From Haloquadratum walsbyi J07HQW2 (GTDB lineage: Archaea; Halobacteriota; Halobacteria; Halobacteriales; Haloferacaceae): 64,000 nt of DNA. Under the pieces are notes generated by a model. It saw only the letters and a list, made by a program, of their open reading frames with translations, was not told where the DNA came from and made no database searches. Shown in pieces: positions 9,306-19,709 of the stretch. Numbering within the stretch: the first letter of the stretch is position 1; each line of letters opens with the position of its first letter. The position numbers were made by a program, and so were the translations under genes. The stretch spans positions 3,278,524 through 3,342,523 of the forward strand of contig NZ_KE356561.1 of the NCBI RefSeq assembly GCF_000415985.1, given 5' to 3'.

Positions 9306-10205
9306 ATGCTTGGATACGCCGGTCGCAACAACACACTACGGGATCAACAATCACCGGTGAGATGCAATCGAGGGATGCAAAAGAAAACTTGGAATGACAA
9401 AGGACTCCCCTACGCTGGTGAACTTGCTGAGCAAAACTTTCGTGATCTTCTAACTATTCTCAAATGGAATCATGAGCACGGTATCGGATTCTATCGATGC
9501 ACATCACAGTCATTTGTTCCGTGGAACTCTCAATATAAGCTTCAATCACTCCCAAATATCGATACAATTCGAGAGCTTGCAGTACAATGTGGTGAGTTTA
9601 TTCAGGAGCATAATATGCGGCTTTCATTCCACCCAGATTACTTTGTAAAGCCAGCTTCCACGACAGAAAGTACTCGCGAAAAAGCTCGAAAAAGTCTTGA
9701 AAATCACGGGTCGTGGCTTGATTTGATGAACCTTCCACAAACAAATGAATATCCAATCAATATACATATTGGAGGTCATTACGGTGACAAAGAGAGTACA
9801 GCAGACCGTTTTGTCGAGTTTATGGAAACAGTCTCATCAAGTGTCGCTGACCGGCTTGTGATTGAAAACGACGATAGTCCAAATCTCTGGTCTGTGACAG
9901 AACTTGTCGATAAGATTTCTAGCATTACTGATTGTCCTGTCACATTCGATTATCATCACCACACGTTTTCTTCAGACGGGACCACATATCGTGAAGCGTT
10001 CGCGTTGGCTGCGGATACATGGGAGAACCGTCCGGTGACACATTACTCTGAGCCGGCGGTCCTACATGAGGAAGAGGCAGATCGACCGCAGACTCATGCT
10101 TCATACGTTGACCGCGTGCCATCGTGGCTCCAAACCCAGGCTGATGTGATGATTGAATGTAATGGTAAAGAGCTTGCTGTGAGCCAGATTCAAACAGCAA
10201 CCTGA
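9306..10205 (+). CDS. uvdE: UV damage endonuclease UvdE/UvsE
   Basis: LGYAGRNNTLR N-terminus; LSFHPDYFV; INIHIGGHYGDKESTADRFVEF; RLVIENDD; TFDYHHHTF; MIECNGKE. Confidence 0.88.
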   Translation: MLGYAGRNNTLRDQQSPVRCNRGMQKKTWNDKGLPYAGELAEQNFRDLLTILKWNHEHGIGFYRCTSQSFVPWNSQYKLQSLPNIDTIRELAVQCGEFIQEHNMRLSFHPDYFVKPASTTESTREKARKSLENHGSWLDLMNLPQTNEYPINIHIGGHYGDKESTADRFVEFMETVSSSVADRLVIENDDSPNLWSVTELVDKISSITDCPVTFDYHHHTFSSDGTTYREAFALAADTWENRPVTHYSEPAVLHEEEADRPQTHASYVDRVPSWLQTQADVMIECNGKELAVSQIQTAT

Positions 10206-10408
10206 TATTATCAAAAAGGAGCCTCAAGCGTTGAACTATAATAGCTCATATCAGCGTTCTCTTAGTGTGAGCAATTTATTTGATCTTCATAATTAAAACC
10301 AGATCCTTGGGATACAGATACGAATGTCATCGCTAGCAGTGGGTGCATATATTGCTCGAATATAACTGTTACCGAAGGTATATTACGTTATATCTCCTAT
10401 TTACCTCT

Positions 10409-10543
10409 ATGCGACCGAGCATTGATGTTGAGCAGTGCGAGATGTATGAGTGTCCTGACTGCGGCGCACGCGCAAACGATCGAGGAGAGTGCAAATCATG
10501 TGAGACAGAACTCATTTCTATTGGCTGTGAACGAGATCTATAG
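10409..10543 (+). CDS. Small zinc-ribbon (rubrerythrin-like domain) protein
   Basis: MRPSIDVEQCEMYECPDCGARANDRGECKSCETELISIGCERDL; two CxxC knuckles. Confidence 0.7.
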   Translation: MRPSIDVEQCEMYECPDCGARANDRGECKSCETELISIGCERDL

Positions 10544-11194
10544 AACTAGTTTCTAGGAAAACCGCAGAGACTGATAGCTTAAATTGCATATTAACGAGCT
10601 TACTTGTCCGCGCAAGTTTATTTCTATTTTACATTATTTTCTGTTAAATAAAACGGGGAGATCGACTGAGTGTATTATCCAGACACGATGGGAGCTGGCA
10701 GACGCAAAATTATGATGAGATGACTTACCGATAATAATGTATGACCTCGTGAAGCGTTTGAGTTGGGATTAGAGCGTAATCATCAATTTCAGAATTGTCT
10801 TTATTTTGCTGGTTCAAGATAAATCGAATTCTTGTATATGACAAGACATGTTTGATGTGAAATTCAGGCGGCTATGTCTCGTTGCCACGTAGCGACTCAC
10901 ATCAGCGTCGAGCGAGCAGTGCAGAAAAAGATCATTAAGCGGAGTCAACGCGCATTGGCAAGTAATTGCATGTGACAGTCGTGTTCCTCATTACAATACC
11001 ATATCCTGAACAACGGTTGATCCTCCAGTGTTAATTTCGGTTGTGATAGACATCTGAGGGCGTAAAAGTAGGATCCAGCGATGTGATACAGAGAAACAAA
11101 ATCGGTCATTTGACCAATAGATAATTTCGAACCGCGCTGCGATTAATAATGCCGATTTTATCAACGCTATTCAAAAAGAAAATCCAATCAATAA

Positions 11195-11785
11195 TTACTG
11201 CGTGTCGTCTGCAAGGACGGCATCAAGTGAACCATCATCAACTTGACCAACGGCGATTGCTGAAACAGCGGTTCCACCAGTAACCTCAACCTCAGGTAGC
11301 GATAGTGCGACATCACCGCTATCTGCCACGACTACCTCAAGATCATACGTGCCAGCGTCCACAGCAACATATCCACTCTCGTCACGGAAGCTAATATCTT
11401 CGCACAACGTTGGTCCGCCGTCAGCAACTTGTACATTGACTGCTGGGGCATCTGGTGAAGTGTGAATAAACCGGACATGAGTCTGGTCGTCTGCGATATC
11501 ACCAGGGTCATCAGCAAATACAGTGCACTCGACACCATCGAGCATCCCAGTCGCAAACGCTGAGTATGCATTATCGGCCTCGAGTTCTACCGTCAAATCA
11601 AGAACAGACTCATCATCACCGTGCGGTGTAACGGAGATGTCGTGACTTTCAGCAGATAATTCCGCGTACTCGCTAATTTGTTTGAATGGGACGTCTTCAA
11701 AAGCGATATCGCCATCTACATGTACATCGACGTTTGGGGCATTTGGGCAACAGTGTCCAACACGCACAGAAGCCGTATCTGACAT
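11195..11785 (-). CDS. Tandem DUF4397-domain protein
   Basis: Two repeats: VRVGHCCPNAPNVDVHVDGDIAFEDVPFKQISEYAEL and VRFIHTSPDAPAVNVQVADGGPTLCEDISFRDESGYVAV. Confidence 0.7.
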   Translation of the reverse strand: MSDTASVRVGHCCPNAPNVDVHVDGDIAFEDVPFKQISEYAELSAESHDISVTPHGDDESVLDLTVELEADNAYSAFATGMLDGVECTVFADDPGDIADDQTHVRFIHTSPDAPAVNVQVADGGPTLCEDISFRDESGYVAVDAGTYDLEVVVADSGDVALSLPEVEVTGGTAVSAIAVGQVDDGSLDAVLADDTQ

Positions 11786-11986
11786 TACAATAATATATTT
11801 ATACTCGATCAGTATATATTTAATCATACAATTTTATATATAATTTATCTGAGATGGTCGCCAGCTCAGTTGCGACTTCTCTTCATGTGAACGTGGAGAA
11901 ATCTGGAGGAGTAGATATGATCAGTGTACTGCATCAGTTATCTCTACAGGTGGGATCCACCAGACAATCTGCATGGACAACCAGAA

Positions 11987-13306
11987 TTAATGATCCGCCA
12001 CATTTGTATACGGCCAGTCACCGATAACCTGCATCCCCTCAGCACGGTTTTCACGTTCCAACTGGTCCGCAATTGCTGATGGCGAACGCTGAGTAACCGT
12101 TGTATCATCACTAGCAAGCTCTACAACCAGTTCGGTCAATAAAATCGCCTGCTCACGGAGATCACGGACAGATAGTTTGTCAAGCGTATCGGCATGAGTA
12201 TGACCCCAGCCGCGACCAACATCACCTGTATTTGCTCGAACATGATATCCCGGGACACCCCATGTGACGTATGGCCAATGGTCGCTGTGTGGATTCAATT
12301 CAGGTGGTACCTCAAGCGGGTGATCCATGCGAGAAGCAACACGATTAGCAGCCTCGATAAGATCATCAAACCCGTGGGCATGACAAACTAATGTTCGATT
12401 CCGAACAACCCCATCATTATTGACAATTGCTTTGATATTATCATGATTGCGAAAATCAGCGTCGTACTGTGACCCGACAAGTCCGACCTCCTCAGCTCCA
12501 TAAACAATAACATGAATACGAGTATCAAGATCAGATTCACGCTGTGCGAGTGCGCGTGCAACTTCAAGTACTACTGCAGTCCCAGCCGCATTATCAGCTG
12601 CTCCCTCTCCGATGTCATGGGCATCAACATGGCTTGTTAACAGAACGGCAGTGTCAGTCTCTGGACCAAGGTCTGCATGGATATTTTGACTTGTTGCCTG
12701 ATGAACGTCTACATTAGTGCTAACAGTAACGTCATTGCCTGAAAACCGCCGAGAAAGTCGCTGACCGACCTCTTTTGAGACACCGACCGCTGGAATTTCC
12801 CCGATCGGAGCCTCCTCAGTTCCAACGCTACCAGTCGGAGGCAAGCATCCGTTGACATGATTTCGATAAATAAACGCTGCAGCCCCAGCTTCAACCGCTC
12901 GATAGTATTTTTCCCGACGATGAACGTAGCGATCGTGCCAGTCTGGAATATCACTGGCGGCAAGGACGACCGCGCCATCGAGGTCATGATTGAAATTAGA
13001 CGGAAGTCCATGGTCAATATCAACTAACTTGCCAGTTATCCGTCCGTTTGGACTGCGGGGAAGAGAAATACAGTCCTGTGTCGTATCTCCAGCGTGTATC
13101 ATAGCTGACCCACGCGCCCACCCCTGTATTTCAAAATTATCAAGATGTGCATCTCTTGCGCCAACAGCTGCGAGCGCATCACGTGTCGACTCAGCAGCAC
13201 GGCGTTCTCCATCGCTACCAGCCATCCGAATGTCAGTATCGACAAGTCTCTCAAGATGCTTCCACCCGACATTGCTCGTGAATGTCTCACCAATCCAATC
13301 AGTCAT
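11987..13306 (-). CDS. M28-family aminopeptidase
   Basis: VLLTSHVDAHDIGEGAADNAAGTAVVLEVARAL; VIVYGAEEVGLVGSQYDADF; HSDHWPYVTWGVPGYHV; GWGHTHADTLDKL. Confidence 0.88.
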   Translation of the reverse strand: MTDWIGETFTSNVGWKHLERLVDTDIRMAGSDGERRAAESTRDALAAVGARDAHLDNFEIQGWARGSAMIHAGDTTQDCISLPRSPNGRITGKLVDIDHGLPSNFNHDLDGAVVLAASDIPDWHDRYVHRREKYYRAVEAGAAAFIYRNHVNGCLPPTGSVGTEEAPIGEIPAVGVSKEVGQRLSRRFSGNDVTVSTNVDVHQATSQNIHADLGPETDTAVLLTSHVDAHDIGEGAADNAAGTAVVLEVARALAQRESDLDTRIHVIVYGAEEVGLVGSQYDADFRNHDNIKAIVNNDGVVRNRTLVCHAHGFDDLIEAANRVASRMDHPLEVPPELNPHSDHWPYVTWGVPGYHVRANTGDVGRGWGHTHADTLDKLSVRDLREQAILLTELVVELASDDTTVTQRSPSAIADQLERENRAEGMQVIGDWPYTNVADH

Positions 13307-13612
13307 AGATAGTTATTAGCAGTGCCGATTAAATGGTCTTTGTATGAATAGATATGAGATGTTTAATTAAATATGCATATAAATATATAGATGCTAAGTT
13401 ATAGCTATATTTGAGAGAAGAAATATCGATATATCGGAATACCATACATCGAAGTCAAAAAAGCAATAAAATAGCTAAATCGAAGATCATCTACATCATT
13501 GGGTGCACTATGATTAGTTATGTACCTTGATAGACTCAAAGTGGGATGCCGTATTTTCGTATCATCGGGTTGATTCCACAAAACTAATACGACTGATTGA
13601 GAATAGCCATTC

Positions 13613-14140
13613 GTGTCAGATGAGTACTCAATATGGCTTCTTCCTGACCGCGACACGGATGCGTATCAGCATTTGTCGAATGTCATCAGTGAGTACGCAC
13701 AGGTGTATGCGGACGCCCCGAAGTTCGAGCCACACATTACCGTCCTCGGTGGAATTGACACTGACATCGCAACGATACAAAACGGCATAGAAGATCTCGC
13801 CGAGGAATATAATCCAATCCAAGTGATATTCACAAAAGCACAGTGCTCAACAACGAAACATCAGTGTGTGTTTTTATTAGTTGAACCAACAACAGATATC
13901 CTCTCTGCGCACCGAACGATGAGAGATATCTGCAAGATTGATCAAGGCATGTATGTTCCACATCTGAGTCTCATATATAGCGAGATGAGTGTAACAGAGC
14001 GATTAAAAATAACTAATTCAATCGATATTCCATCATTTCAGAACAATATTTATGCTGATGAGATTGTGCTCATTGATACAGAAGGGGACGTCCCAGACTG
14101 GAATATCATCCAAAGTTGCGATTTATGCACAGGGCGGTGA
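13613..14140 (+). CDS. Cyclic phosphodiesterase-like / 2H phosphoesterase superfamily protein
   Basis: YSIWLLPDRDTDAYQHLSNVISEYAQVYADAPKFEPHITVLGG and VPHLSLIYS: two HxT/S motifs. Start probably GTG (ends ...DLCTGR*). Confidence 0.75.
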   Translation: MSDEYSIWLLPDRDTDAYQHLSNVISEYAQVYADAPKFEPHITVLGGIDTDIATIQNGIEDLAEEYNPIQVIFTKAQCSTTKHQCVFLLVEPTTDILSAHRTMRDICKIDQGMYVPHLSLIYSEMSVTERLKITNSIDIPSFQNNIYADEIVLIDTEGDVPDWNIIQSCDLCTGR

Positions 14141-14261
14141 GAGGACATGCCCTCTTAATATCAACGTCAGGTTAGCATCACTAACGCGGACAATTATGAC
14201 AGATTTAGTATCACGTTAGTGTAACCACTACGGTCGAGAAGCCAATAAATGAAGAGGGGGT

Positions 14262-15700
14262 TCAGGCGTTCGACCAGCGCTCAATATATACGGTCTTATT
14301 AGTATAGAAACGAATGATATTCTCGCCCTGAGTATCTAAATCACCGAAGAAAGATTTTTTCCGACCGTCAAAATGAGACAACGCTATTGATGTTGCAGTT
14401 CCGGCGTTTACCCCGAGATTCCCGACATCCGAACCGCTCACGCGTTTGCCCCACTACTTGTGGATAGGCTTGCTGCGTTTCCGAATTCATTCCGATTGAG
14501 CGTTTTGATCGCCTCGTCATGATCCACCATGCAAGAGCCCGAGAACTGGTCCGAAGATCTCCTTACGTGCAATGGTCATATCTGGACCAATATCACCGAA
14601 AACTGTTGGATCAAGGAAACTACCATCTTCATGCTCATTGATGTTGATATCACGATTATCAAAAAGTAACTCAGCGTCTTCGTCAACGCCAGTCGCAATC
14701 AACTCTCAAACGCGTGACTCGTGTTCCGAAGCAATAACTGCACCAATGTCGGTTGTCTCTGTCTCGTCCATCCCATTACCTACAGTCTGCTTGCGAGCGC
14801 TCTCAAGCACGTGCTCTGTGAACTCGTCGTATACAGACTGTTCAACGACGACGATATCATTCGCTATACATCGCTCACCGCCACATGAGAACCCTAATGA
14901 GAGCATTATGAGCGGCGAAATTAAGACCTGCTGACTCAGTGATTATGATATGATTCTTTGCCCCACCCTGTGCCTGTACGCGTTTGCCGTGTGTAGCTCC
15001 GCGCTCACATACCGCTTTGGCGACCGGAGTGCTGCCGACAAATGATGCTCCAACGATATCGTCATGTTCAACCAACGCATTCACCGTATCAGCGCTCCCA
15101 TGAAGAAGTTGGATAACACCGTCTGGAAAATCTGCACGGTCGATAAATTCGAAGAGTTGTTCCGCAACCACAGGATCCTGCTCACTTGGCTTCAAAATGA
15201 AGGGATTTACTATCGCGACTACACACAGAAGAGATCATAGAGGAATCATCCCAGGAAAATTGAACGAAGTGATCGCTGTGAAGACCTCGAGTGGCTTCCG
15301 CACGGTCGTCTCATCAATACCGGGGGCAGCATCTGGTAGGTGACCTTCCTGTATCATCGACGGGATCCCAACATGCTACTTCCACATTCTCAATACCCCG
15401 CCGCAGCTCATCGTTCGCTTCTGCAAGCGTTTTCTCATGCTCGCGGACAAGTACTTCCGCTAGCTCTTTTTGATGCGTCTCAAGTAACTGTTCTAATCTA
15501 AAAAAGCTGAATTTGTTCTTCGACCGGCGTTGGCTATCACGTATCAAACGCTTCTTGTCCAGCTCGCACATGTTCATCAATGTCAGTCTTTGAGCTAAAT
15601 CCAACATGCGATATTACCCCTCCAGTTGCAGGATTGATGATATCTTGCCCGTCTTCACCGCCCGGCTCACGCCAGTGACCGTCTACATAATTACTCACGC
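14262..15700 (-). pseudogene. mmsA: Methylmalonate-semialdehyde (CoA-acylating) aldehyde dehydrogenase, degraded
   Basis: Fragments in order on the minus strand: YVDGHWREPGGEDGQDIINPATGGVISHVGFSS; FPDGVIQLLHGSADTVNALVEHDDIVGASFVGSTPVAKAVCERG; GGERCIANDIVVVEQSVYDEFTEHVLESAR; DGSFLDPTVFGDIGPDMTIARKEIFGPVL; HFDGRKKSFFGDLDTQGENIIRFYTNKTVYIERW*. Interrupted by frameshifts and stops. Confidence 0.85.
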
Positions 15701-15963
15701 TGTTTCAAGGTAGTATTGTATTGAGGGATATTACATGCATACTCTTATATTATTATCAGATAACTGTTCTCAATATTATTTTATATCTGATCGATGTACT
15801 GGAACGGTATACACTAATATACGTATATATCCAAACAATATTCATACTTTATGACGTGCGTATAGACTGTCAGAACAGCAGAAATCAAATACCGGTGTTG
15901 GTAATAATCACACGGTACAAAGTTGGTAGCACCACTTATTTTCCCGAACAGTATATACATAAT

Positions 15964-16479
15964 ATGATAGATAGAACGAAAACGTTCGATAATCTAGATG
16001 GGACAGATCTCGAAATATTAGAGATGATCGAAGCGGATTTCGACGTGAGCCTAGAGACCGTAGCGCAAAAACTTGACCTCTCAAAATCGGCGGTGCACTA
16101 CCGCGTGAAGAAGCTTAAAGAAAATGGCATAATCCGCGGGGTGACTGCTGACGTTGACCCACTTGCACTTGGCTTGGAGATGGTTGCAATTACTGATGTT
16201 TCGGTCTCACATGAGGAAGGCTACTCGGAAGATATTGGAAAAAAGCTCATGACTGTTTCAGGGGTTGGAGAAGTATACTACACGATGGGTGATATCGACT
16301 TTGTTGCGATCAGTCGCGTGCAAACGCGCGATCAGCTAAACGATCTTATCGAGAGAATTGTTGCAATAGACGGCATTAACGAAACATCCTCAAAGTTCGT
16401 CATGGAAGAATTTCATGACAATCAAAATGTCAGCGGTAATCTCACCCAAGTGGGTCGCGAACTCATTCTTGACTCTTAG
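15964..16479 (+). CDS. Lrp/AsnC-family transcriptional regulator
   Basis: MIDRTKTFDNLDGTDLEILEMIEADFDVSLETVAQKLDLSKSAVHYRVKKLKENGIIRGVTADVDP; AsnC ligand domain follows. Confidence 0.85.
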   Translation: MIDRTKTFDNLDGTDLEILEMIEADFDVSLETVAQKLDLSKSAVHYRVKKLKENGIIRGVTADVDPLALGLEMVAITDVSVSHEEGYSEDIGKKLMTVSGVGEVYYTMGDIDFVAISRVQTRDQLNDLIERIVAIDGINETSSKFVMEEFHDNQNVSGNLTQVGRELILDS

Positions 16480-16848
16480 TTTAATTCGTGAATATACTCT
16501 TATAAAGAACAAAATACAGAAATAAATTTTCAGTAAGAAATTGTATATAATTTTTATTCTTACTATACGGCATGATCTTGTGGCAACTCAGCAATCAAAC
16601 GCCAACAAGACTGAAAGCTTGAAAGAGTGCACATCAGGGACATGGACGCGGCAGCGTGATTTGATCCAACCGAGATTACCGATACAGAGAGCCTCATAGA
16701 CGAATTAATACTCTCAGTCACTGCTGGCTGCGATAGCTTATGCCTGGGAATGCGAGCCCTCACGCAAAAACGAAAAGATTGGGAGGACTGAAAGTCGCCT
16801 GTAGGTGTGGTGTTGTGTTGACCCCAAAACGGTGAGGAATTGAGGCTT

Positions 16849-16908
16849 GTCTCCGGGGTACTTCACTATAATAACTTCAATACCCAAAATAACTGAACTC
16901 CCGGAGAC
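16849..16908. repeat. Inverted repeat (possible hairpin/terminator or IS end)
   Basis: gtctccggggtacttca ... tgaactcccggagac. Confidence 0.5.
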
Positions 16909-16953
16909 TGTGTACGCTGAACAACTGACTGGAAGTTACTTTACTATATTATC

Positions 16954-17118
16954 CTATATGCTTAGAGCCTCTAGGGTTGTCAAGACCTCTTCAAGCGCAC
17001 TAATGAGACCCTCAAGTGCCGATAGAGGATCTGCACTGCCTGTTGCAGCAGCGGCAGTGCCGCTCAATGCTATGAGAGTAATAGCTACAATTAGTGTCGC
17101 GAATATTGTTTTCCTCAT
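16954..17118 (-). CDS. Small secreted peptide, 54 aa, with signal-peptide-like N-terminus (not in supplied ORF track)
   Basis: Reverse complement reads MRKTIFATLIVAITLIALSGTAAAATGSADPLSALEGLISALEEVLTTLEALSI*: basic n-region, hydrophobic h-region, AxA-type cleavage region. Confidence 0.6.
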   Translation of the reverse strand: MRKTIFATLIVAITLIALSGTAAAATGSADPLSALEGLISALEEVLTTLEALSI

Positions 17119-17409
17119 AATTTACACTACAGCGAAGACGGTAAAAGATGTTTCGTGTATTGAGTGCAACAGAAATTATTGTCTCCACATTGTATGGCTT
17201 TGGCTTCACAATATAGGGGATAGTGGCATCACATATGATTGCCGTTTGTGCGGTTACCACAGTACAACTCTGTTAGCTTCAACAATAATTTAGGAAATAC
17301 CAGCATATTTGATTCGACTCTATAATCTCAAACCGCAATACTGTCAAGCGACTGGAATCTAAGTTGCTATCCAACAACGTATTCAGCGTCCATATCCAAT
17401 AATGGATAG

Positions 17410-18993
17410 ATGAAACAATCTAGCCGACGCCCGAGGATGGCAATACTGATGACAATTGTCCTGCTTGTCATGGCAGTATTTGCCAGTGGTGTCGTAGCCG
17501 GGGTCCCTGCTGCGCGAGTTTCAGTGTCTGATGCGACGGTGACGCCTGCAACACCAACAGCAGGAGCCCCGACGACTGTTACTGCAACGGTTCGGTTGTC
17601 AGGTGGAAGTACCTCTGCGGTAACAGTTGATCGTGTTGAACTTAGCAGTTCAGATGGTGATACAGTGGCTAGCACCACCAACCTTGGCTCGCTCTCGGCT
17701 GGTGAGACACTAACGGTCCCGATCACGACGACATTCGACACACCAGGTGAGCACAATCTTCGAATCAGAGCAAGTGTTACTGACGCTGATGATGATGAGG
17801 AGACGGTCACACGACCAATTTCTGTTATCGTCGAGCAAGGTGTCCCACAAGTCACATTCGACGCACCGAATGCTGTCACAGGAGCAGATTCACCCGTGCA
17901 AGCAACAGTATCGAACCCAACAAACGCTGCTTTACGGAATTTATCGGTGGATATTAGATCACCTGAGGTGGGTGACCGTCGTGTCCGTGAAGTCCCAGTA
18001 TTACCTGCTGGGGCAACAGCAACATTGAATTTTTCAGTTCAACCACAACAATCCGGACAGCAGCAGTTGCGTGCCGATATTTCATATTTAACCCCCGCAG
18101 GAACAATTCAAACTGTAGATACAACGCGACTGATTCGTGCGAAGCCATTAGCGAATGACGTCGGCATACGTGTTAGTCAATCTACAGAAAGTGATCAGAA
18201 CGATGCAGGCGGAGTTGCAGGTGGAATTGGCGGGATTATTGGTGGACAGAGTGATCTCCAGGGCGGAGGATCACAACAAGACAATAACCAACAGGGCGAG
18301 GTCGCAGTAACTGTGTCGAACTTTGGAAATGCTCCAGTTGACTCTGTTGTTGTTATCCCACAAACGGCTAATGGGACGGTCGTTGAGGAGATTGGACGTG
18401 TAATTGTTGATGAAACATTATTACCAGGAACTGCATCAACTATTACCGTCAACACAGCACAAGCCCAGCAGATCGGGCAGTTGCGATTCGCTGCAGCATA
18501 TGACCTTGCTGGTGAACGACACACTGTGGCTGCGGACTTTAATCAACGGGCTTCCGGTGCAGTTGACCTTACTGGTGTGAACCTCTCGGTTGATTCAGAT
18601 GGGTCGGTCGATTTACGTGGTAATCTTGGCAACACTGGCGGCAGCGAGGTCTCTGGTGTGGTTGTAAGAGTAACGGGCAGTGAGTACGTCACACCTGAGT
18701 ATCCGAGACAAAGCTACTTTGTTGGGACACTCGGTAGCAGTGAATTTGCACCCATTGAGTTAACCGCCTCAGCTGACGTTCAAAACGCAACAGAAGTGCC
18801 GGTTCGAATCACCTATACTGTCGGTGCCGACCGTATTGTTGAGACAACCATGGTCTCGCTTCCTCCAGATGACGAAATAAACGGAACCGGAACGACCCCA
18901 GGTGGAAGTGGAGTGGGTGTAATACTCAGTGTCGTTCTCGCTGGAGCAGTGGTTGCAATTAGTGCTGTGTTCATCATCAGGCGTCGACAATGA
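17410..18993 (+). CDS. Secreted/C-terminally anchored CARDB-like (COG1361-type) beta-sandwich protein
   Basis: N-terminal MKQSSRRPRMAILMTIVLLVMAVFASGVVA; repeated Ig-like TVTPATPTAGAPTTVTATVRLSGG...; C-terminal TM + RRRQ. Confidence 0.75.
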   Translation: MKQSSRRPRMAILMTIVLLVMAVFASGVVAGVPAARVSVSDATVTPATPTAGAPTTVTATVRLSGGSTSAVTVDRVELSSSDGDTVASTTNLGSLSAGETLTVPITTTFDTPGEHNLRIRASVTDADDDEETVTRPISVIVEQGVPQVTFDAPNAVTGADSPVQATVSNPTNAALRNLSVDIRSPEVGDRRVREVPVLPAGATATLNFSVQPQQSGQQQLRADISYLTPAGTIQTVDTTRLIRAKPLANDVGIRVSQSTESDQNDAGGVAGGIGGIIGGQSDLQGGGSQQDNNQQGEVAVTVSNFGNAPVDSVVVIPQTANGTVVEEIGRVIVDETLLPGTASTITVNTAQAQQIGQLRFAAAYDLAGERHTVAADFNQRASGAVDLTGVNLSVDSDGSVDLRGNLGNTGGSEVSGVVVRVTGSEYVTPEYPRQSYFVGTLGSSEFAPIELTASADVQNATEVPVRITYTVGADRIVETTMVSLPPDDEINGTGTTPGGSGVGVILSVVLAGAVVAISAVFIIRRRQ

Positions 18994-19709
18994 GTGAAAG
19001 CATCATTAATACCGAAACTGCAGGAAATACAGGGGATGCACAGTCAATTCCAATTAAATTACAGCACGTAACAAAGTCTTATGCCAGCGGCATGAATCGA
19101 GTAACAGCACTCGATACGGTCGATTTCTCTGTCAATCCCGGCGAAGTTGTTGCTGTAATTGGTCCATCGGGATCAGGTAAATCAACGATGTTGAATCTAT
19201 TAGGTCTCCTTGATGAGCCAACTGAAGGTAGTATTCTTATTCATGACGAGCCTGCAACAGGATTATCACCTGCAGAGAAAACAACTGCTCGGCGTGAGAC
19301 AATTGGATTTGTATTCCAAGATTTCCATCTAATCCCGACTCTCAGTGCTGTCGGAAATGTTCGACTACCTACAGCGTTTCTTCAGGACGATGCCACAGAA
19401 CGTGCGGAGAATTTGCTTACCCGAGTTGGTCTCGGCGATCGCCTTCATCACACGCCTGATGAGCTCTCTGGTGGGCAGAAACAACGAGTGGCTATTGCTC
19501 GGTCGCTAATCAATGACCCAGATGTTTTACTTGCAGATGAACCAACAGGGAATCTAGATTCAGAGACTGGTGCATCAGTGCTTGAGGAAATTAGGACGAT
19601 CGCTGATGAAGGGGTTAGTGTTGTTGCCGTTACGCATGATGATCTCGTTCGTGAATACACCGATCGGACGGTCGAATTGGTTGATGGTATATTAACAGAT
19701 GCTTCGTAA
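18990..19709 (+). CDS. ABC transporter ATP-binding protein (MacB/LolD type)
   Basis: [25 protein letters not shown] Walker [38 protein letters not shown] overlap with upstream gene. Confidence 0.92.
   Translation: MSESIINTETAGNTGDAQSIPIKLQHVTKSYASGMNRVTALDTVDFSVNPGEVVAVIGPSGSGKSTMLNLLGLLDEPTEGSILIHDEPATGLSPAEKTTARRETIGFVFQDFHLIPTLSAVGNVRLPTAFLQDDATERAENLLTRVGLGDRLHHTPDELSGGQKQRVAIARSLINDPDVLLADEPTGNLDSETGASVLEEIRTIADEGVSVVAVTHDDLVREYTDRTVELVDGILTDAS

Noticed and set aside
16847-17293. 148-aa plus-strand ORF
   Set aside because: Overlaps the minus-strand small-peptide ORF, lacks haloarchaeal acidic composition or domain features; the minus strand is more plausible
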